Shown here piece by piece: positions 63,714 to 64,000 of a stretch of 64,000 nucleotides of DNA. The DNA lies in NCBI GenBank assembly GCA_015180985.1, contig CP054185.1, positions 3,161,225-3,225,224 of the forward strand, written 5' to 3'. Within the stretch, counting starts at the first letter, position 1. Every line of letters starts with the position of its first letter. Below the pieces are notes generated by a model. It made no database searches. It was not told the origin of the DNA and saw nothing but the letters and a program-made list of their open reading frames with translations. Both the position numbers and the translations under genes were made by a program. This stretch comes from Flammeovirgaceae bacterium. Its GTDB lineage: Bacteria; Bacteroidota; Bacteroidia; Cytophagales; Cyclobacteriaceae.

Positions 63714-64000
63714 TTATGCTTTTACTTCTTCTTTATTTCTCACTTTGGTCAGGTACCAGATGTTGGGTTTCACACCCACTTCTTCAAGCACCTGGTACGC
63801 TCTCGGGTTACCCGTTTTCTTATCGATACCATAAGGCCTGTTTTCATCGGCCGGGCTAATCTGCAGCAACTTGCTGATGCGGCTTTCCGGATCATTTACA
63901 TCGCCAAATACAATGGCACCGGTTGAACACGCAGCCTGGCAGGCTGTAATTATTTCTCCATCCTTAAGGGGCCGCTTTTCTTTTTTGGCCTGCAGTTTTC
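63714..64000 (-). CDS. actB: Alternative Complex III subunit ActB, C-terminal part
   Basis: The right edge cuts the gene; 95 residues to the stop at 63714 remain. ITACQAACSTGAIVFGDVND carries cysteines of a ferredoxin-like iron-sulfur motif, and the ending NPRAYQVLEEVGVKPNIWYLTKVRN is typical of ActB, a molybdopterin-oxidoreductase-like subunit with iron-sulfur domain. 27 bp upstream of actC. Confidence 0.9.
   Translation of the reverse strand, partial: KLQAKKEKRPLKDGEIITACQAACSTGAIVFGDVNDPESRISKLLQISPADENRPYGIDKKTGNPRAYQVLEEVGVKPNIWYLTKVRNKEEVKA

Overview
The window reads as chromosome of a Bacteroidota bacterium, most likely a Cytophagales/Chryseolinea-like lineage (inference). The signs are a type IX secretion (T9SS) C-terminal sorting domain, a PorE-like TPR/propeller/OmpA protein, a long-form IspG, a SusC-type TonB receptor with a carboxypeptidase-like N-terminal domain, an Alternative Complex III/aa3 oxidase supercluster, and TAnnTTTG-type promoters with few Shine-Dalgarno sites. 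GC is moderate, with two AT-richer islands (about 26-32.9 kb and 49.8-51.7 kb). I see no rRNA, tRNA, CRISPR array or insertion sequence, and no gene-free stretch over 300 bases; the longest is 15527-15756.

1-15.5 kb is mixed housekeeping: the start of pdhC (cut by the edge), an outer-membrane propeller protein with a gluzincin motif, a frameshifted TonB receptor, a bestrophin-type channel, an SPFH protein followed by a 51-residue Arc-like protein, DoxX, a lipoprotein, menC, queA and a PorE-like OmpA protein.

15.7-33.2 kb is a co-directional block of six large genes: an NTT-like transporter fused to HEAT repeats and a cNMP-binding-like domain, a three-domain TIR-like protein, an nSTAND1-type NTPase with membrane segment, coiled coil and WD40 propeller, a PorT-like barrel, a lipoprotein propeller, and a 2416-residue T9SS-exported repeat protein. 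Spacing and overlaps point to co-expression. The block places NLR/TIR-style signalling proteins next to envelope and surface proteins and is the best candidate for an undescribed system.

33.2-43.6 kb holds a DUF4143 ATPase preceded by palindromes, TerC, a DinB/YfiT protein, an S23 four-helix-bundle gene bounded by inverted repeats (an IVS-like element), a YheT-type hydrolase, an SRAP protein lacking its catalytic residues, ispG, an SDR and an Mla-type ABC pair. 43.6-49.8 kb carries a 1204-residue NtrY-like histidine kinase, a DUF983 protein and two envelope proteins, one with a 3' frameshift. 49.8-51.7 kb is an accessory islet with an orphan polymorphic-toxin-like C-terminus (HExxH), a possible immunity gene and an (AGT)14 tract.

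51.7-64 kb, all on the minus strand, is a respiratory cluster transcribed from the right edge leftwards: actB(partial)-C-D-E-F, ctaC, ctaD, [terminator], ctaA, ctaB, two subunit III genes, subunit IV, [terminator], a SCO-like protein, DUF420 and a small CxxC membrane protein. It encodes quinol oxidation, electron transfer to an aa3-type oxidase, and haem A synthesis and assembly factors.
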